Positions 26,001 through 34,776 of a DNA stretch of 64,000 nucleotides are shown here, one piece after another (within the stretch, counting starts at the first letter, position 1; every line of letters begins with the position of its first letter). The notes beneath the pieces are model-generated. The model was not told the origin of the DNA. It was given only the letters and a program-made list of their open reading frames with translations, and searched no databases. A program made the translations under genes and the position numbers. Source of the DNA: Flammeovirgaceae bacterium (GTDB lineage: Bacteria > Bacteroidota > Bacteroidia > Cytophagales > Cyclobacteriaceae); NCBI GenBank assembly GCA_021299455.1, contig JAJTGQ010000072.1, forward strand, positions 1 through 64,000. The letters run 5' to 3'.

Positions 26001-26240
26001 TTTCCGCTGCTCTTCAATAATTTCAATCGCCAAATCTTGACTTTCTCCATTAGAAAAAGCACTTAGGTATTGAAGAATCCGGTCCTTCATCTCTTGCGTG
26101 CTCTTATTGGTAAATGTCATCGCCAGAATGTAACGAAAATAGTCGGGACGCTTTAGTGCTAAACGGATATACTCGCGCGCCAAAACCCGTGTCTTGCCGG
26201 AACCTGCAGACGAACGATAGATATGAAAGGGTTTTTCCAA
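23052..26240 (-). CDS. addA: AddA-like UvrD-type helicase/nuclease
   Basis: The 1062-residue superfamily 1 helicase has a C-terminal RecB-type nuclease domain. Walker A is RSSAGSGKT at residues 10-17, and Walker B with motif II is FLLDEFQDTSGLQW. GDIKQSIYRWRGGDL is motif III-like, ITIHKAKGLQFKYVIIPF is motif V and LLYVAFTRAELGL is motif VI. The nuclease motif IDRVAIKGDQVWVVDYKTG lies near the C terminus. With the AddB-like product it would unwind and resect double-strand breaks for RecA loading. It is the first gene of the two-gene operon and is divergent from the patatin-like gene. The start shown is the first ATG before the Walker motif. Confidence 0.92.
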   Translation of the reverse strand: MEKPFHIYRSSAGSGKTRVLAREYIRLALKRPDYFRYILAMTFTNKSTQEMKDRILQYLSAFSNGESQDLAIEIIEEQRKAGIWLTPIDLRKKSKEILDFLLHHYSEFSINTIDAFFQRIIRSFTRETGLLGNFRLEVDNAAVQEEVIALLMAQLSDNVELRGWVIDFSMDKLVDGKDWDVRKALLNFAKLIEKEEFKLIEEGVLQVTDDKAFFKTFRKRLNEKKYSIERTVSETAKELMAEFEKSRLVPDDFTGKSKGLYSYIRKLSKEVVLPSNTVADVIGDPEKWGHKSSKNLALVQLMARSKWQPDLAKLVDFIQQNIEVYLSIDQVVKNLYSFGLLSDILRTQRKYLSDENVMLLSDAPQFLNKLMQEQDASFIYEKVGSFYRHFLLDEFQDTSGLQWKNLLPLIQNGIAQNYSSLIVGDIKQSIYRWRGGDLSILQNQLKNDISDVLTTTKDLDTNYRSNGNIVSFNNALFETASQLIATLSESSFPQEAYKQVQQKTFVDPDKGYVKIQFLESEIDVSFEEISLRRLPLQVEELQEKGVAIKDIALIVRDNREGKLIASRFMEYRTSSNAKKNYQYDVVSNESLMVDRASCVQVLLNALRIISNADHQIARAHLAYEYQKLWPVQAFSELDELFSDSKTKSLGKWVPTSFLHQRDKLSALPLFEMVENLIQIFNLGNVTEEIVYVQSFQDIIQEFSQRERSDVTSFLEWWELNRQKKSIQVAGGVNAAQIITIHKAKGLQFKYVIIPFLDWELGHSNKELLLWFKSEHPLFADAGFIPVRYVNKLEQTIFKDAYREETRRVYLDNLNLLYVAFTRAELGLIAFAPEVKIDPKKELKLSHVGQLAYKAIEQSAILKSNWSDEKNTLEMGEIDIVSKSQEKMDGVISLKSYTVTPWRDRLQVRANGMEFFAPSEKRQKINYGIFLHTLLSQLRTKKDVSTVIANARLNGTISDSEKLELEELINWVVDIPVLQSCFDEAATCKMEASLFTTDGLERRIDRVAIKGDQVWVVDYKTGVPSPKDEAQVKDYILLLTQMGWKKVTGYLIYFEERRWVEVK

Positions 26241-26364
26241 AGGGCGACTTAAACCGCCTAGTTACGATTTTTTTGTTGGTTACGAAATGCTGGATTCCAC
26301 TTTCAAAACAGCAAAACAATTGTTGAACGGGAGGATAATTTTCTTACATTCGAGAAGTCTATAT

Positions 26365-28647
26365 ATGCGAAAACTATACCTTTTGTGGCCTAAGCTGATC
26401 TATTCATTTCCTATACAGCTGTTGCTAAACAATTTTAGAAGAAACATCGTCCTGATGATATGCTGGGTGCTTCTTTTTGCCATGATGACGGGAAAATTTG
26501 GCAAATACCTTGGCATCCCCTATTTGTTCCTCGATCCAGAATATCTTAATCAAGTAAACTTCATGAGTTTTTTCTGGTTGGGCCTTCTTTCCGCAGGGTT
26601 TGCGATGGCTTTCCACATTACTTGCTATATCTCCGATGGACACCGTTTTTCATTTGTCGGCACCTTGCCTAGCCCCTTCCGCAAATTTGTTATCAACAAC
26701 AGTATTATCCCAATTGTTTTTTTAGTCGTCTATATATACCAAGTGATTGTGTTTCAAATACACAACGAGCATTGTTCAACAGGTCAACTTATTTCCAGAA
26801 TCGGTGGATTTTTGGTTGGATATGTTTTTATGACTTTTCTTTTTTCCCTCTACTTCAAGTTTACTAACAAAGATATCTTCAGGTACATGGTTTGCCGAAT
26901 TGATGAAAAAATCAAAGACAATGTAAAAGTAGCTCGGGCTAGTGCGATGAAAAAACTTGACATTGCCCGCAAGAAACAAGTCCGGGTAGACCGTTATATA
27001 AGTAGTAACTTATCGATAAAACCGGTTGAAGATATCAACTTCTTTGATCGCGCTACGGTGCTACAGGTATTCGATCAAAATCATTTCAATCTCGTCATTA
27101 TTGAACTTTTTATTTTCTTCATGGTGACGATTCTTGGAATCTTTAAAGATTACCCAGCCTTTCAGTTACCTGCAGCCGCCAGCTTTATGACTTTCCTGAC
27201 TATTTTCGTTATGCTCTTTGGTGCATTCTCCTATTGGTTTGGAGGTTGGTCATCTACTGTGGGATTAATTGTTTTTCTAGTCATTAACTTTTTGGTGGGC
27301 GATGATTTCTTTTCAAAAAAATATCAGGCTTTTGGGATGGATTACAGTATGATGGCATCGCCATATAATTCAGCGGTGATTCAGCAGCAGATAGATAGCG
27401 CATCCATCGAACAAGACCGAGCAGCTACATTGGTTCAATTAGAAAACTGGAAAAATAAGTTCGTTGGGCAAGACAAGCCGAAGCTCGTACTATTGTGCGC
27501 AAGCGGGGGCGGTAAGAGAGCAGCCTTATGGACACTCAATGCCTTACAACAGGCCGATAGCTTGACGAAAGGTAAGTTGATGGAAAATAGTGTGCTCATT
27601 ACAGGCGCATCGGGTGGACTGATTGGGGCCAGCTATTTCCGCGAACTGGTACTAAGAAAAAAACTAGGAGAACCTATACAACCCTACGCCAATATTCATC
27701 GTCAACGAATATCTACCGACAATTTGAACCCCCTCATTTTTAGCCTCCTTGCCAACGATCTATTTGTTGGATTTACGAAATTCAACTATGGTGGACTGTC
27801 TTATCAGCGAGATCGAGCCTACACCTTTGAAGATCAACTTAATCAAATTACCAAGGGGCTGATGGATCGACCTATTGTATCATACAATCAGTACGAAACG
27901 GCAGGTATTATCCCACTTCTAATATTATCTCCTACTGTCATAAACGATGGACGTAAAATCTACATCGCTTCCCGTCCCATTGGATTTATGAATGCAGAGC
28001 TTGAAAATTTTAGCGACTACAACACGGAGAAAGTGAGCGGAGTTGATTTTCATCGATTTTTTAAAGATCAAGGCGCTGAAAACCTCCGCTTTCTTTCAGC
28101 ACTGCGGATGAGCGCCACTTTTCCATACATCACACCAAATACTACCCTTCCTACCGACCCGCCAATTCAAATGATGGACGCAGGCATCTCAGATAACTTT
28201 GGCTTGTCCGATGCGGTCAGGTTTGTGTATGCATTTAGGGAATGGATAGATGAAAATACCTCAGGTGTAGTTTTTGTTTCTATCCGCGATTCACCCAAAC
28301 TTCATACCATTGCCGAAAAGAAGGGTCAAACTATCCTGGATGCACTTACTCAGCCGATTAGCTCTGTGTACAATAACTTTGAGAATTTCCAAGACATCAC
28401 GAGTGACCTGCTCATCGGTCAGGCTCATTCTTGGTTAAAGGCACCTATTGACCGCGTGGACATTCAGTACCAGGCTGAAAGCTATGTAGACCTACTCCAA
28501 GGAATGGATAGTATTCGTCAAAACAATGCGCGAGCTTCACTAAGCTGGAGGTTGACAACCCGTGAAAAAGAAGGTATCGTTTCCAACATCAACTCCGAAA
28601 AGAATAAAATCGAATTGAAAAAACTCAAATTTTTGTTAAGCAATTGA
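26365..28647 (+). CDS. Membrane-anchored patatin-like phospholipase
   Basis: Starting at the ATG giving MRKLYLLWPKLIYSF, the protein has 760 residues. The first ~330 hold several transmembrane segments (for example IVLMICWVLLFAMM, FMSFFWLGLLSAGFAMAFH, LVIIELFIFFMVTILGIF). A patatin domain follows: CASGGGKRAALWTL is the oxyanion Gly-rich motif, ITGASGGLIGAS holds nucleophile Ser416, and MMDAGISDNFG holds Asp605. Patatin enzymes hydrolyse acyl chains from phospholipids with a Ser-Asp dyad. The long polytopic N-terminal region suggests action at the inner membrane. The ORF-track start 26 codons upstream is less likely. The gene's end overlaps the convergent glycosyltransferase gene by 12 bases. 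The substrate is unknown. Confidence 0.87.
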   Translation: MRKLYLLWPKLIYSFPIQLLLNNFRRNIVLMICWVLLFAMMTGKFGKYLGIPYLFLDPEYLNQVNFMSFFWLGLLSAGFAMAFHITCYISDGHRFSFVGTLPSPFRKFVINNSIIPIVFLVVYIYQVIVFQIHNEHCSTGQLISRIGGFLVGYVFMTFLFSLYFKFTNKDIFRYMVCRIDEKIKDNVKVARASAMKKLDIARKKQVRVDRYISSNLSIKPVEDINFFDRATVLQVFDQNHFNLVIIELFIFFMVTILGIFKDYPAFQLPAAASFMTFLTIFVMLFGAFSYWFGGWSSTVGLIVFLVINFLVGDDFFSKKYQAFGMDYSMMASPYNSAVIQQQIDSASIEQDRAATLVQLENWKNKFVGQDKPKLVLLCASGGGKRAALWTLNALQQADSLTKGKLMENSVLITGASGGLIGASYFRELVLRKKLGEPIQPYANIHRQRISTDNLNPLIFSLLANDLFVGFTKFNYGGLSYQRDRAYTFEDQLNQITKGLMDRPIVSYNQYETAGIIPLLILSPTVINDGRKIYIASRPIGFMNAELENFSDYNTEKVSGVDFHRFFKDQGAENLRFLSALRMSATFPYITPNTTLPTDPPIQMMDAGISDNFGLSDAVRFVYAFREWIDENTSGVVFVSIRDSPKLHTIAEKKGQTILDALTQPISSVYNNFENFQDITSDLLIGQAHSWLKAPIDRVDIQYQAESYVDLLQGMDSIRQNNARASLSWRLTTREKEGIVSNINSEKNKIELKKLKFLLSN

Positions 28648-29628
28648 GCGCATTACCGACTCAATAGCAATTGTTTGAGCGCACTTAAAGTGACCCTTCG
28701 GGCAGTCTTTAAATCCATGTAACCCGCAAGGACGACAATCCAATTTTTCTTTTGTTTCTATAACTGTAGAATTGCTCGACAAAGGACCAAAACCAAATGA
28801 TGGAACGGTAGAACAATAGATCACCGTAACCGGTGCATTCATAGCCGAAGCAAGGTGCATGGGTGCCGAGTCATTCACAAAATTCATCTGGGCATCTCTC
28901 ATCAGCGCTGCCGACTGTAAGAAGCTTAACTTACCCGCCAAATTGGTGACAGTTGAAATTCCAGACGCTAACCGAATTGATTCGCAAACGATATGATCGC
29001 TGGGAGCACCCAAAAGGAAAACTGACTTCACTTTGTGGTGAACACATTGAATTAGTTCAATCCATTTTTCAGCGGGCCATTGTTTTGTAAACCAAACCGA
29101 AGTAGGCGCAATACAAAAGTAAGATGATGTTTGATACCCCTTCACGAAATCGTAGTCGCTAACAGAAGGATAGAGACGAGGCATTGCGGCCTCACTATCC
29201 GTTAATTGTTCTATTAACTTTTGGTTACGTCCTATCTCATGTAGCTGACCGATCTGGTGTTCTATCTTAAAAGTAAATAAAAATGAGAGTGGATTTTTAT
29301 CAAATCCAATCTTCGTTTTGGCACCGGAAAAAAGCGCGATAATACCTGTTGTTAAAAACCGCTGAATATTCAAAAGCACCTCATATTTTGCTTCCCGTAT
29401 TCTCCGAATTAACAAAAACAGATTTCGATACTTGTTCTTCTTGTCAAAAACAATGACTTCGCGAATGAATGGATGATTTGCCAACAATGATTCATTTCCT
29501 TTTCTGAGCAGAAAATCGATAGTTGCATCGGGATAGAATTGATGAATTTTCTCTACGAGTGCCGTGGCCAAGATCACATCACCAATAAAAGCTGTTTGAA
29601 TAACTAAAAAAGACTTCGGCCGCTCCAC
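28636..29628 (-). CDS. Glycosyltransferase family 9 (heptosyltransferase-like)
   Basis: The 330-residue GT9 enzyme has the N-terminal motif FLVIQTAFIGDVILATALVEKI and the C-terminal block FVNDSAPMHLASAMNAPVTVIYCST, which binds the nucleotide-sugar. CRPCGLHGFKDCPKGHFKCA near the C terminus is a Cys-rich segment common in GT9 proteins. It probably adds a heptose or similar sugar to lipopolysaccharide core or a related glycan. The start codon is GTG, and it overlaps the pyrophosphatase stop codon (TAGTG), so translation is coupled. No in-frame ATG exists near the conserved N terminus. Confidence 0.9.
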   Translation of the reverse strand: MERPKSFLVIQTAFIGDVILATALVEKIHQFYPDATIDFLLRKGNESLLANHPFIREVIVFDKKNKYRNLFLLIRRIREAKYEVLLNIQRFLTTGIIALFSGAKTKIGFDKNPLSFLFTFKIEHQIGQLHEIGRNQKLIEQLTDSEAAMPRLYPSVSDYDFVKGYQTSSYFCIAPTSVWFTKQWPAEKWIELIQCVHHKVKSVFLLGAPSDHIVCESIRLASGISTVTNLAGKLSFLQSAALMRDAQMNFVNDSAPMHLASAMNAPVTVIYCSTVPSFGFGPLSSNSTVIETKEKLDCRPCGLHGFKDCPKGHFKCAQTIAIESVMRSIA

Positions 29629-30164
29629 TACTTTTTATTTTCTGATTTATAGTAGGTGACAGCTTTGGAGATAATCTCGAGTGCAATTTCTTTTCCCTGA
29701 AACTCAGGCACGGTAACCACTTTGTTTTCAAGTTTTTTATAGCTCTCAAAAAACTCCTTCAGTTCTAACTTAAAATGAGCCGCCAATTCGCTGATATCTC
29801 TTAAGTGTTTTGTGTTTGCATCGTTTTCTGCGACTGCCAGAATCTTGTCATCGGCCAATCCCTGATCGATCATACGCATCACCCCTACCACGCGCGCTGG
29901 AACTAAACACAAAGGTTGAATAGGCTCTCTACACAAAATCATAATGTCTAGCGGATCCATATCATCACCCAGTGTCTGTGGTATAAATCCATAATTGGCG
30001 GGGTAGTACACCGCAGAGTAAAGAATTCGATCAAGCTTCAGTAAACCAGTTTCCTTATCTACTTCATACTTTGTTCTCATCCCGGTCGATATCTCAATAA
30101 TCCCATTGACAAATTCAGGAGGGTTTGATCCGATAGGGGCTTCATGCCAAGGGTGTTTAATCAT
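29628..30164 (-). CDS. ppa: Inorganic pyrophosphatase, family I
   Basis: This soluble enzyme hydrolyses pyrophosphate to drive biosynthesis. The 178-residue length is normal for family I. The signature is clear: NGIIEISTGMRTKYEVDKETG, LDRILYSAVYYPANYGFIPQT and DDMDPLDIMILCREP, with the Asp cluster that binds metal. It is the first gene of a two-gene unit with the glycosyltransferase gene. The intergenic stretch upstream holds the terminator of the adaptor gene, so it must have its own promoter in the ~25 bases between that hairpin and its ATG, or be read through. Confidence 0.95.
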   Translation of the reverse strand: MIKHPWHEAPIGSNPPEFVNGIIEISTGMRTKYEVDKETGLLKLDRILYSAVYYPANYGFIPQTLGDDMDPLDIMILCREPIQPLCLVPARVVGVMRMIDQGLADDKILAVAENDANTKHLRDISELAAHFKLELKEFFESYKKLENKVVTVPEFQGKEIALEIISKAVTYYKSENKK

Positions 30165-30190
30165 ACTTCGGTTTTTGAAGCAAGGTAATA

Positions 30191-30226
30191 ATAAAAAAAG
30201 TTGGCTGACAACTGGTGTCAGCCAAC
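30191..30226 (-). terminator. Rho-independent terminator after the second hlyD-like gene
   Basis: On the minus strand an 11-bp perfect stem, GTTGGCTGACA / TGTCAGCCAAC, with a 5-base loop is followed at once by a run of seven T. It begins about 30 bases after the adaptor stop codon. This is a textbook intrinsic terminator that closes the sdaAB/tolC/hlyD transcription unit. Confidence 0.85.
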
Positions 30227-30256
30227 ATCTTCCATGTTTACTGTATCGTCTACGAC

Positions 30257-31642
30257 TTATTTTTTATCGTCCTTTTTATCATCCTTTTTCATGGCCTGCA
30301 CAATTTTGTCACCATCCTTCAACCGTTTGGAAACAACCAGAAACGGACCCGTAACCACTTCCACGCTATCGGCAAGACCAGAGATGATTTCGATGTTATC
30401 ATAGTCGCTGATACCTGTCTTTACTTCCACCATTTTCGCTACGCCTTTGTCATTGACAAACACCACTACTTTGTCTTCCTTTTTCTCGACCTTTGCTTTA
30501 TTGTCTGACACTTGAGGTTTTTCATCATCATCGTCTTTTGGTGGACCGCCCTCTGTTTTATTGTCTTTTTCGGTGTTGCGGGTAGTCACTGCCGTCAACG
30601 GAACAGACAACACATTATCTTTCTTGGTCGTAATAATTTCCACACTGGCAGTCATCCCCGGGCGGAAAGGGAAACGATTTCCTTGTTTGATTAAATCTTC
30701 ATAGGAAGAACGAAGGATCAATATCCGAACTTCAAATTCCGTAATCGCATCGGCCGAGGTTTTATCGCGAGCTGTATTAGCAATATTGGTTACAATTCCC
30801 TTAAACTGCTTTTCCGTGCTGGCATAAGAGTCTACATCGATCAAAACTGTGTCATTCAAATGAACCCGAACGATATCATTTTCATTCACGTTCACACGAA
30901 CCTCCATCTTGTTAAGGTCAGCAATACGAAGCATTTCAGTTCCTGTCATCTGCGCTGTTCCAACAACTCGTTCTCCTTTTTTAACGTTAAGTTTTGACAC
31001 GATACCTTTCATAGGTGCATACACAGTTGTCCTTCTCACGTTCTCAGCCGATTCTCTAACGGTAGCGTTCGAACTGTTCACCACATATTTAGCTGCTTCC
31101 AGTCCTTGTGTTGCCGACCTTAAATCATTTTGAGCCACCTTATAATTCTGTTGCGCAAGCTGCCAATCTGCTTCAGAAATTACCTTTTCGTTCCAGAGCT
31201 TTTCTTGTCTTTTATAATCTTGCTCAGAGCGCATGAAAGTTGCCTCCGCCCTCGACAAAGAAGCTCTTGAAGATTCCAGATTTGCTTTTTGCTGGCTGAG
31301 CAAAGCCTCCGACCTCTCTAACTGACTGAGCCATACATCAGGCCTAATTTTTACCAACACTTTTCCGGTTGAAACAGAATCTCCGTCTTGAACATTCAAC
31401 TCAATAATTTCTCCAGATACTTCAGGTGCCAATTTCACTTCGATCACAGGTTGAACAGTGCCCGAAGCACTTACTTTTTCTGTAATGGATGTCTTCTTTG
31501 ACTTTGTGAACTCCACCTCCAAATCGCGCGATTTGCCTATCCATCCCTGGGACTTGCCTAGCACTAAAAAGATGATGAGGAAAACAACGATTCCAATTCC
31601 CCAGTAAAGGAGCTTGTTAGATTTTTTCTTTTGCTTTGCCAT
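30257..31642 (-). CDS. HlyD/MacA-like efflux periplasmic adaptor
   Basis: The 461-residue adaptor has a single N-terminal membrane anchor (LLYWGIGIVVFLIIFLVLG). A lipoyl half-motif (GEIIELNVQDGDSVSTGKVLVKI), a long coiled-coil hairpin (about residues 105-195), the second lipoyl half (VYAPMKGIVSKLNVKKGERVVG) and beta-barrel domains follow. The C-terminal part carries a charged low-complexity insertion (EGGPPKDDDDEKPQV) and a DDKKDDKK tail, both unusual. A TolC-like channel gene lies directly upstream, but no ABC or RND pump gene is adjacent, so the partner must be elsewhere or absent. MacA-type adaptors normally work with MacB. A terminator follows the gene. Confidence 0.9.
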   Translation of the reverse strand: MAKQKKKSNKLLYWGIGIVVFLIIFLVLGKSQGWIGKSRDLEVEFTKSKKTSITEKVSASGTVQPVIEVKLAPEVSGEIIELNVQDGDSVSTGKVLVKIRPDVWLSQLERSEALLSQQKANLESSRASLSRAEATFMRSEQDYKRQEKLWNEKVISEADWQLAQQNYKVAQNDLRSATQGLEAAKYVVNSSNATVRESAENVRRTTVYAPMKGIVSKLNVKKGERVVGTAQMTGTEMLRIADLNKMEVRVNVNENDIVRVHLNDTVLIDVDSYASTEKQFKGIVTNIANTARDKTSADAITEFEVRILILRSSYEDLIKQGNRFPFRPGMTASVEIITTKKDNVLSVPLTAVTTRNTEKDNKTEGGPPKDDDDEKPQVSDNKAKVEKKEDKVVVFVNDKGVAKMVEVKTGISDYDNIEIISGLADSVEVVTGPFLVVSKRLKDGDKIVQAMKKDDKKDDKK

Positions 31643-31654
31643 TCGTAAAAAGTA

Positions 31655-33091
31655 TTAATAGTCTATTGGTTTACCTTGATAAAAGTCGAGTACTTTCTTT
31701 TTGAAGATCAAGTCATACTTAGCTCTCACCTGATCTGATTTAGCTTGAAATAAATTATTCTCTGACACTTGATAATCTACGTAGTTGGAAGCTCCAGCAT
31801 CATAGCGCTGTTTTGTCATACGAAAAGCTTCTTCGCGGGCCTTCACTGCTTTCGCAGAAGAGGCAAAGGTTTTGGCGGCAGCCGTAGCATCATTGTGTGC
31901 TGTTTCAATGGCTTGGCGAAGTCTGTTTTCTACATCGGTTAAGTTGATGAATGCTTGCTCTTTGGTAACCTTATTTCTTAACACGTTTGCCCTCGCATTG
32001 AATGCATTAAAGACAGGAATGGTTAGCCCAATTGACACCGTTTGTGCAATATTATCTGATATCTGATTGTTAAAAGGTTTTTCAACTATTTCACCTCCAA
32101 TTGTGGCAGACCTAAAAGATCTAACAACTTGGGTTTGATCGTTCCCCAAGTAGCCAATAACCGGACTTGGGTCAATGATGCCATTTTGAAAAATCTTTGC
32201 TGCACTTGAATAATTGGTAAATGCCCCTGCATTTAAATTCAAGCGTGGGTACAGGCTTCCTCTTGCAGCCTTGAGTGCATAATTGGCACTCTCGGTACGG
32301 TAAACAGCTGCTTTTATTTCTGGAAGATTCTGCTTTGCTAAGTCATAGATTTGCTCGGTGGTCTGATCTAGTGATAAATCCTCTACGGTTAGTGCAGGCA
32401 CCTCTACTTCCATTTCAGTTGACGCTGGTAATTGCAAAGACTGTTTCAATTGAAGAAGTGATAAGTTGTAGTTATTCTCCCGCTGAATGAGGTTGAGTTC
32501 GTTAGTCGCATCTTGTGCCTCTAAATCGAGTACGTTACCCAGCGGAACGGAGCCGGCTTGTTCCAATTTTTTAGTTCGTTCCAATTGTTGTTGAGTTGTC
32601 TTCAATTGAAACTGTGCGTTTTGAAGAAGCTCTTGATTAAAAATAACAGAAGTGTAAAAAGTAATTACAGAAAGTATCACATCGTTCTTTGCCTTAGTCA
32701 GATCATTTTCGGCTGCTGCCTTATCGTTAACACTTTGCTTGATGGTGTTCAATACTCGAAATGCATTAAAAAGCAAAAGGTTAGCGTTTGCATTCGCATT
32801 CGCATTATTAATTTGTTGATCAATGAATAGGTTGGTGGTTGGGTCAATTGAACGGCCAAAGTTTGCGCCCCCGGAACCTGACACATTGAGGGAAGGCAAC
32901 ATCGTATACCTGGATTGATCCAAAGTAATGTCTGCATTGCGCAAGCCAAGCGCACTTCTCTTTACCGTTAAGTTATTTTGTAGTGCAATCTCAATACATT
33001 CTTTCAGTGTGTAAACCTTTTTGCCGCTTTGGGCAAAAGAGAGAGAGAACAAAAAAACAAAAACAAGTGTTGCTGTAAAATTCTTACTCAT
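31655..33091 (-). CDS. TolC-family outer-membrane efflux protein (second copy)
   Basis: The 478-residue protein has a Sec signal peptide (FTATLVFVFLFSLSFAQ). Two OEP repeats are marked by YTLKECIEIALQNNLTVKRSAL and by AFINLTDVENRLRQAIETAHNDA, and the C-terminal hairpin reads KQRYDAGASNYVDYQVSENNLFQAKSDQVRAKYD. It is only distantly related to the TolC-like protein at 11369-12823. It lies between sdaAB (3 bases upstream) and the adaptor gene (12 bases downstream) and probably forms a channel with that adaptor. A short NANANANANL repeat in a strand region (positions near 95) reflects a simple codon repeat. Confidence 0.92.
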   Translation of the reverse strand: MSKNFTATLVFVFLFSLSFAQSGKKVYTLKECIEIALQNNLTVKRSALGLRNADITLDQSRYTMLPSLNVSGSGGANFGRSIDPTTNLFIDQQINNANANANANLLLFNAFRVLNTIKQSVNDKAAAENDLTKAKNDVILSVITFYTSVIFNQELLQNAQFQLKTTQQQLERTKKLEQAGSVPLGNVLDLEAQDATNELNLIQRENNYNLSLLQLKQSLQLPASTEMEVEVPALTVEDLSLDQTTEQIYDLAKQNLPEIKAAVYRTESANYALKAARGSLYPRLNLNAGAFTNYSSAAKIFQNGIIDPSPVIGYLGNDQTQVVRSFRSATIGGEIVEKPFNNQISDNIAQTVSIGLTIPVFNAFNARANVLRNKVTKEQAFINLTDVENRLRQAIETAHNDATAAAKTFASSAKAVKAREEAFRMTKQRYDAGASNYVDYQVSENNLFQAKSDQVRAKYDLIFKKKVLDFYQGKPIDY

Positions 33092-33092
33092 A

Positions 33093-33770
33093 TCAACGAT
33101 TGATGTCTGGTATATAAATTACTTCTTTTATCCAACTGAGACTCTGCAAGTACTCAAATGTTACAGGCTTGATGCCTGAATCCATTTCAATTACCTGGCA
33201 AGCCAAATCATTTTTTCCTTTTCTCGACACCGACATGGTGGCAATATTGCAGTCATCGTGCGCGATAACATCAGCAATAAATGCAATGCTGCCTTTTACA
33301 TCGGCCGCGAAGATAATAATCGTATGTAAATTGGCCGTAAAGTCAGCTTTAAATCCATTGATTTCGGCAATGTTTATCATGCCACCTCCACGGCTTTCGC
33401 CCAAAACTTCAACAGTACGATCCCCTTTCGTAAGCTCCAGTCGAATAGAATTCGGGTGCAATGTTGATGCATTTCCCACCGATTTAAAGTGGTAGGCCAA
33501 GCCCTTTTCACCCGCTATCTCTATTGCGTCTTTAATTCGTTTGTCGTCAGTCGCAAAATCCATGAGGCCGGCCAAGATGGCTCGGTCGCTTCCGTGGCCT
33601 TCATAAGTACGCGCAAAGGAATTATAAAAAATGATCTCAGCTTGATCTGGTATGCCGCCCAAAACCTTAATTGCAGCCTTAGCAATCCTCACCACCCCAG
33701 CAGTATGGGAACTGGACGGGCCAATCATAACCGGGCCAATCATATCAAAAACACTGCTTTTTTCAGACAT
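33093..33770 (-). CDS. sdaAB: L-serine dehydratase (iron-sulfur type), beta subunit
   Basis: The 225-residue protein matches the beta subunit of two-subunit, oxygen-sensitive serine dehydratases, which convert L-serine to pyruvate and ammonia. The hallmark FDMIGPVMIGPSSSHTAG is at the N terminus, and GHGSDRAILAGLMDF follows. The C-terminal ~80 residues form an ACT domain (HTIIIFAADVKGSIAFIADVIAHDDCNIATMSVSR), probably for serine sensing. The alpha subunit with the cluster-binding cysteines is not encoded nearby, so it must be elsewhere in the genome. The gene is first in a unit with tolC and hlyD, an odd functional pairing. Confidence 0.93.
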   Translation of the reverse strand: MSEKSSVFDMIGPVMIGPSSSHTAGVVRIAKAAIKVLGGIPDQAEIIFYNSFARTYEGHGSDRAILAGLMDFATDDKRIKDAIEIAGEKGLAYHFKSVGNASTLHPNSIRLELTKGDRTVEVLGESRGGGMINIAEINGFKADFTANLHTIIIFAADVKGSIAFIADVIAHDDCNIATMSVSRKGKNDLACQVIEMDSGIKPVTFEYLQSLSWIKEVIYIPDINR

Positions 33771-33882
33771 ACGCGTTTTTAACGGAAGAAATCTGAAAAG
33801 GATATTCTTTTGAGGGTATTTTTAACCCTGTTTCTGGTATTTCTTACGAGCGGCAAAAATAAGCTTTTCTTATTTCATCGGC

Positions 33883-34677
33883 CTAAACTGCAATTGGGGC
33901 TTTTATTGAAGGATGTGATTGATAATTTAAAATCTCAAAATCTTCAAATCGATATTCAAAAATAGAATTTGGTTTTCGTTTAATATTCAGTGTTGGCAGA
34001 TCGAATGGTTCTCGAGATAGTTGAAGGTTTACCTGATCGATGTGGTTATTATATATATGGGTATCGCCACCTGTCCAAACAAACTCACCAACCTCTAAGT
34101 CACATTGTTGGGCAACCATATGTGTTAAAAGTGCATAGCTTGCAATGTTAAAAGGCAGCCCCAAGAACACATCGGTACTTCGTTGAAGTAGCATACACGA
34201 TAACTTACCACCTGCCACATAAAATTGAAACAACGCGTGGCAAGGTGGCAAAGCCATTTTCTCTACATCTGCGGGGTTCCAAGCCGTAATAATATGCCGC
34301 CTTGAATCAGGGCTACTTTTAATTTGATCGATAACTTTTGCTAGCTGGTCTATTTTTTCTCCATTGCGACCAGGCCAAGAACGCCATTGATATCCGTAGA
34401 CCGGCCCCAGATTGCCATCCCTATCAGCCCACTCGTCCCAAATTGAAACACCGTTATCCTTCAAATATTTAATGTTGGTGTCACCGCTAATGAACCACAA
34501 AAGTTCATAGATGATCGATCGAAGATGCAGTTTCTTTGTAGTAATCAGGGGAAATCCTTTTTGAAGATCAAATCGAATCTGGTACCCAAAAACAGAAATT
34601 GTTCCAGTACCCGTCCTGTCTGTCTTACCAATTCCATTTTTAAGAATGTGCTTAAGTAAGTCGTGGTATTCTCTCAT
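33883..34677 (-). CDS. thyA: Thymidylate synthase (ThyA)
   Basis: This enzyme methylates dUMP to dTMP with methylenetetrahydrofolate. At 264 residues it has the standard length. The catalytic Cys146 is in [26 protein letters not shown] and [18 protein letters not shown] bind substrate, and [17 protein letters not shown] and [12 protein letters not shown] are conserved. A TACCTTTG box lies 17 bases upstream of the ATG. It appears to be transcribed alone. Confidence 0.98.
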   Translation of the reverse strand: MREYHDLLKHILKNGIGKTDRTGTGTISVFGYQIRFDLQKGFPLITTKKLHLRSIIYELLWFISGDTNIKYLKDNGVSIWDEWADRDGNLGPVYGYQWRSWPGRNGEKIDQLAKVIDQIKSSPDSRRHIITAWNPADVEKMALPPCHALFQFYVAGGKLSCMLLQRSTDVFLGLPFNIASYALLTHMVAQQCDLEVGEFVWTGGDTHIYNNHIDQVNLQLSREPFDLPTLNIKRKPNSIFEYRFEDFEILNYQSHPSIKAPIAV

Positions 34678-34694
34678 TTTTTATTGATAAAACT

Positions 34695-34702
34695 CAAAGG
34701 TA
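34695..34702 (-). promoter_or_regulatory. Candidate -7 box (TACCTTTG) of thyA
   Basis: On the minus strand TACCTTTG matches TAnnTTTG and ends 17 bases before the thyA ATG. The -33 element is poorly defined. Confidence 0.35.
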
Positions 34703-34776
34703 AAAAAACGAACGATACCAATGAAGACGCTTCTAAACACAGGTTTAGACCGAGCTGAAAATTGAAAAGTATACGG

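Noticed and set aside
30215-30508. 97-aa plus-strand ORF at the end of the adaptor gene
   Set aside because: It overlaps the intrinsic terminator and the antisense of the charged tail. No domain is visible.
33813-33829. AGGGT/ACCCT hairpin between sdaAB and thyA
   Set aside because: The stem is only 5 bp with no T-tract and no gene end adjacent, so it is too weak to call a terminator.
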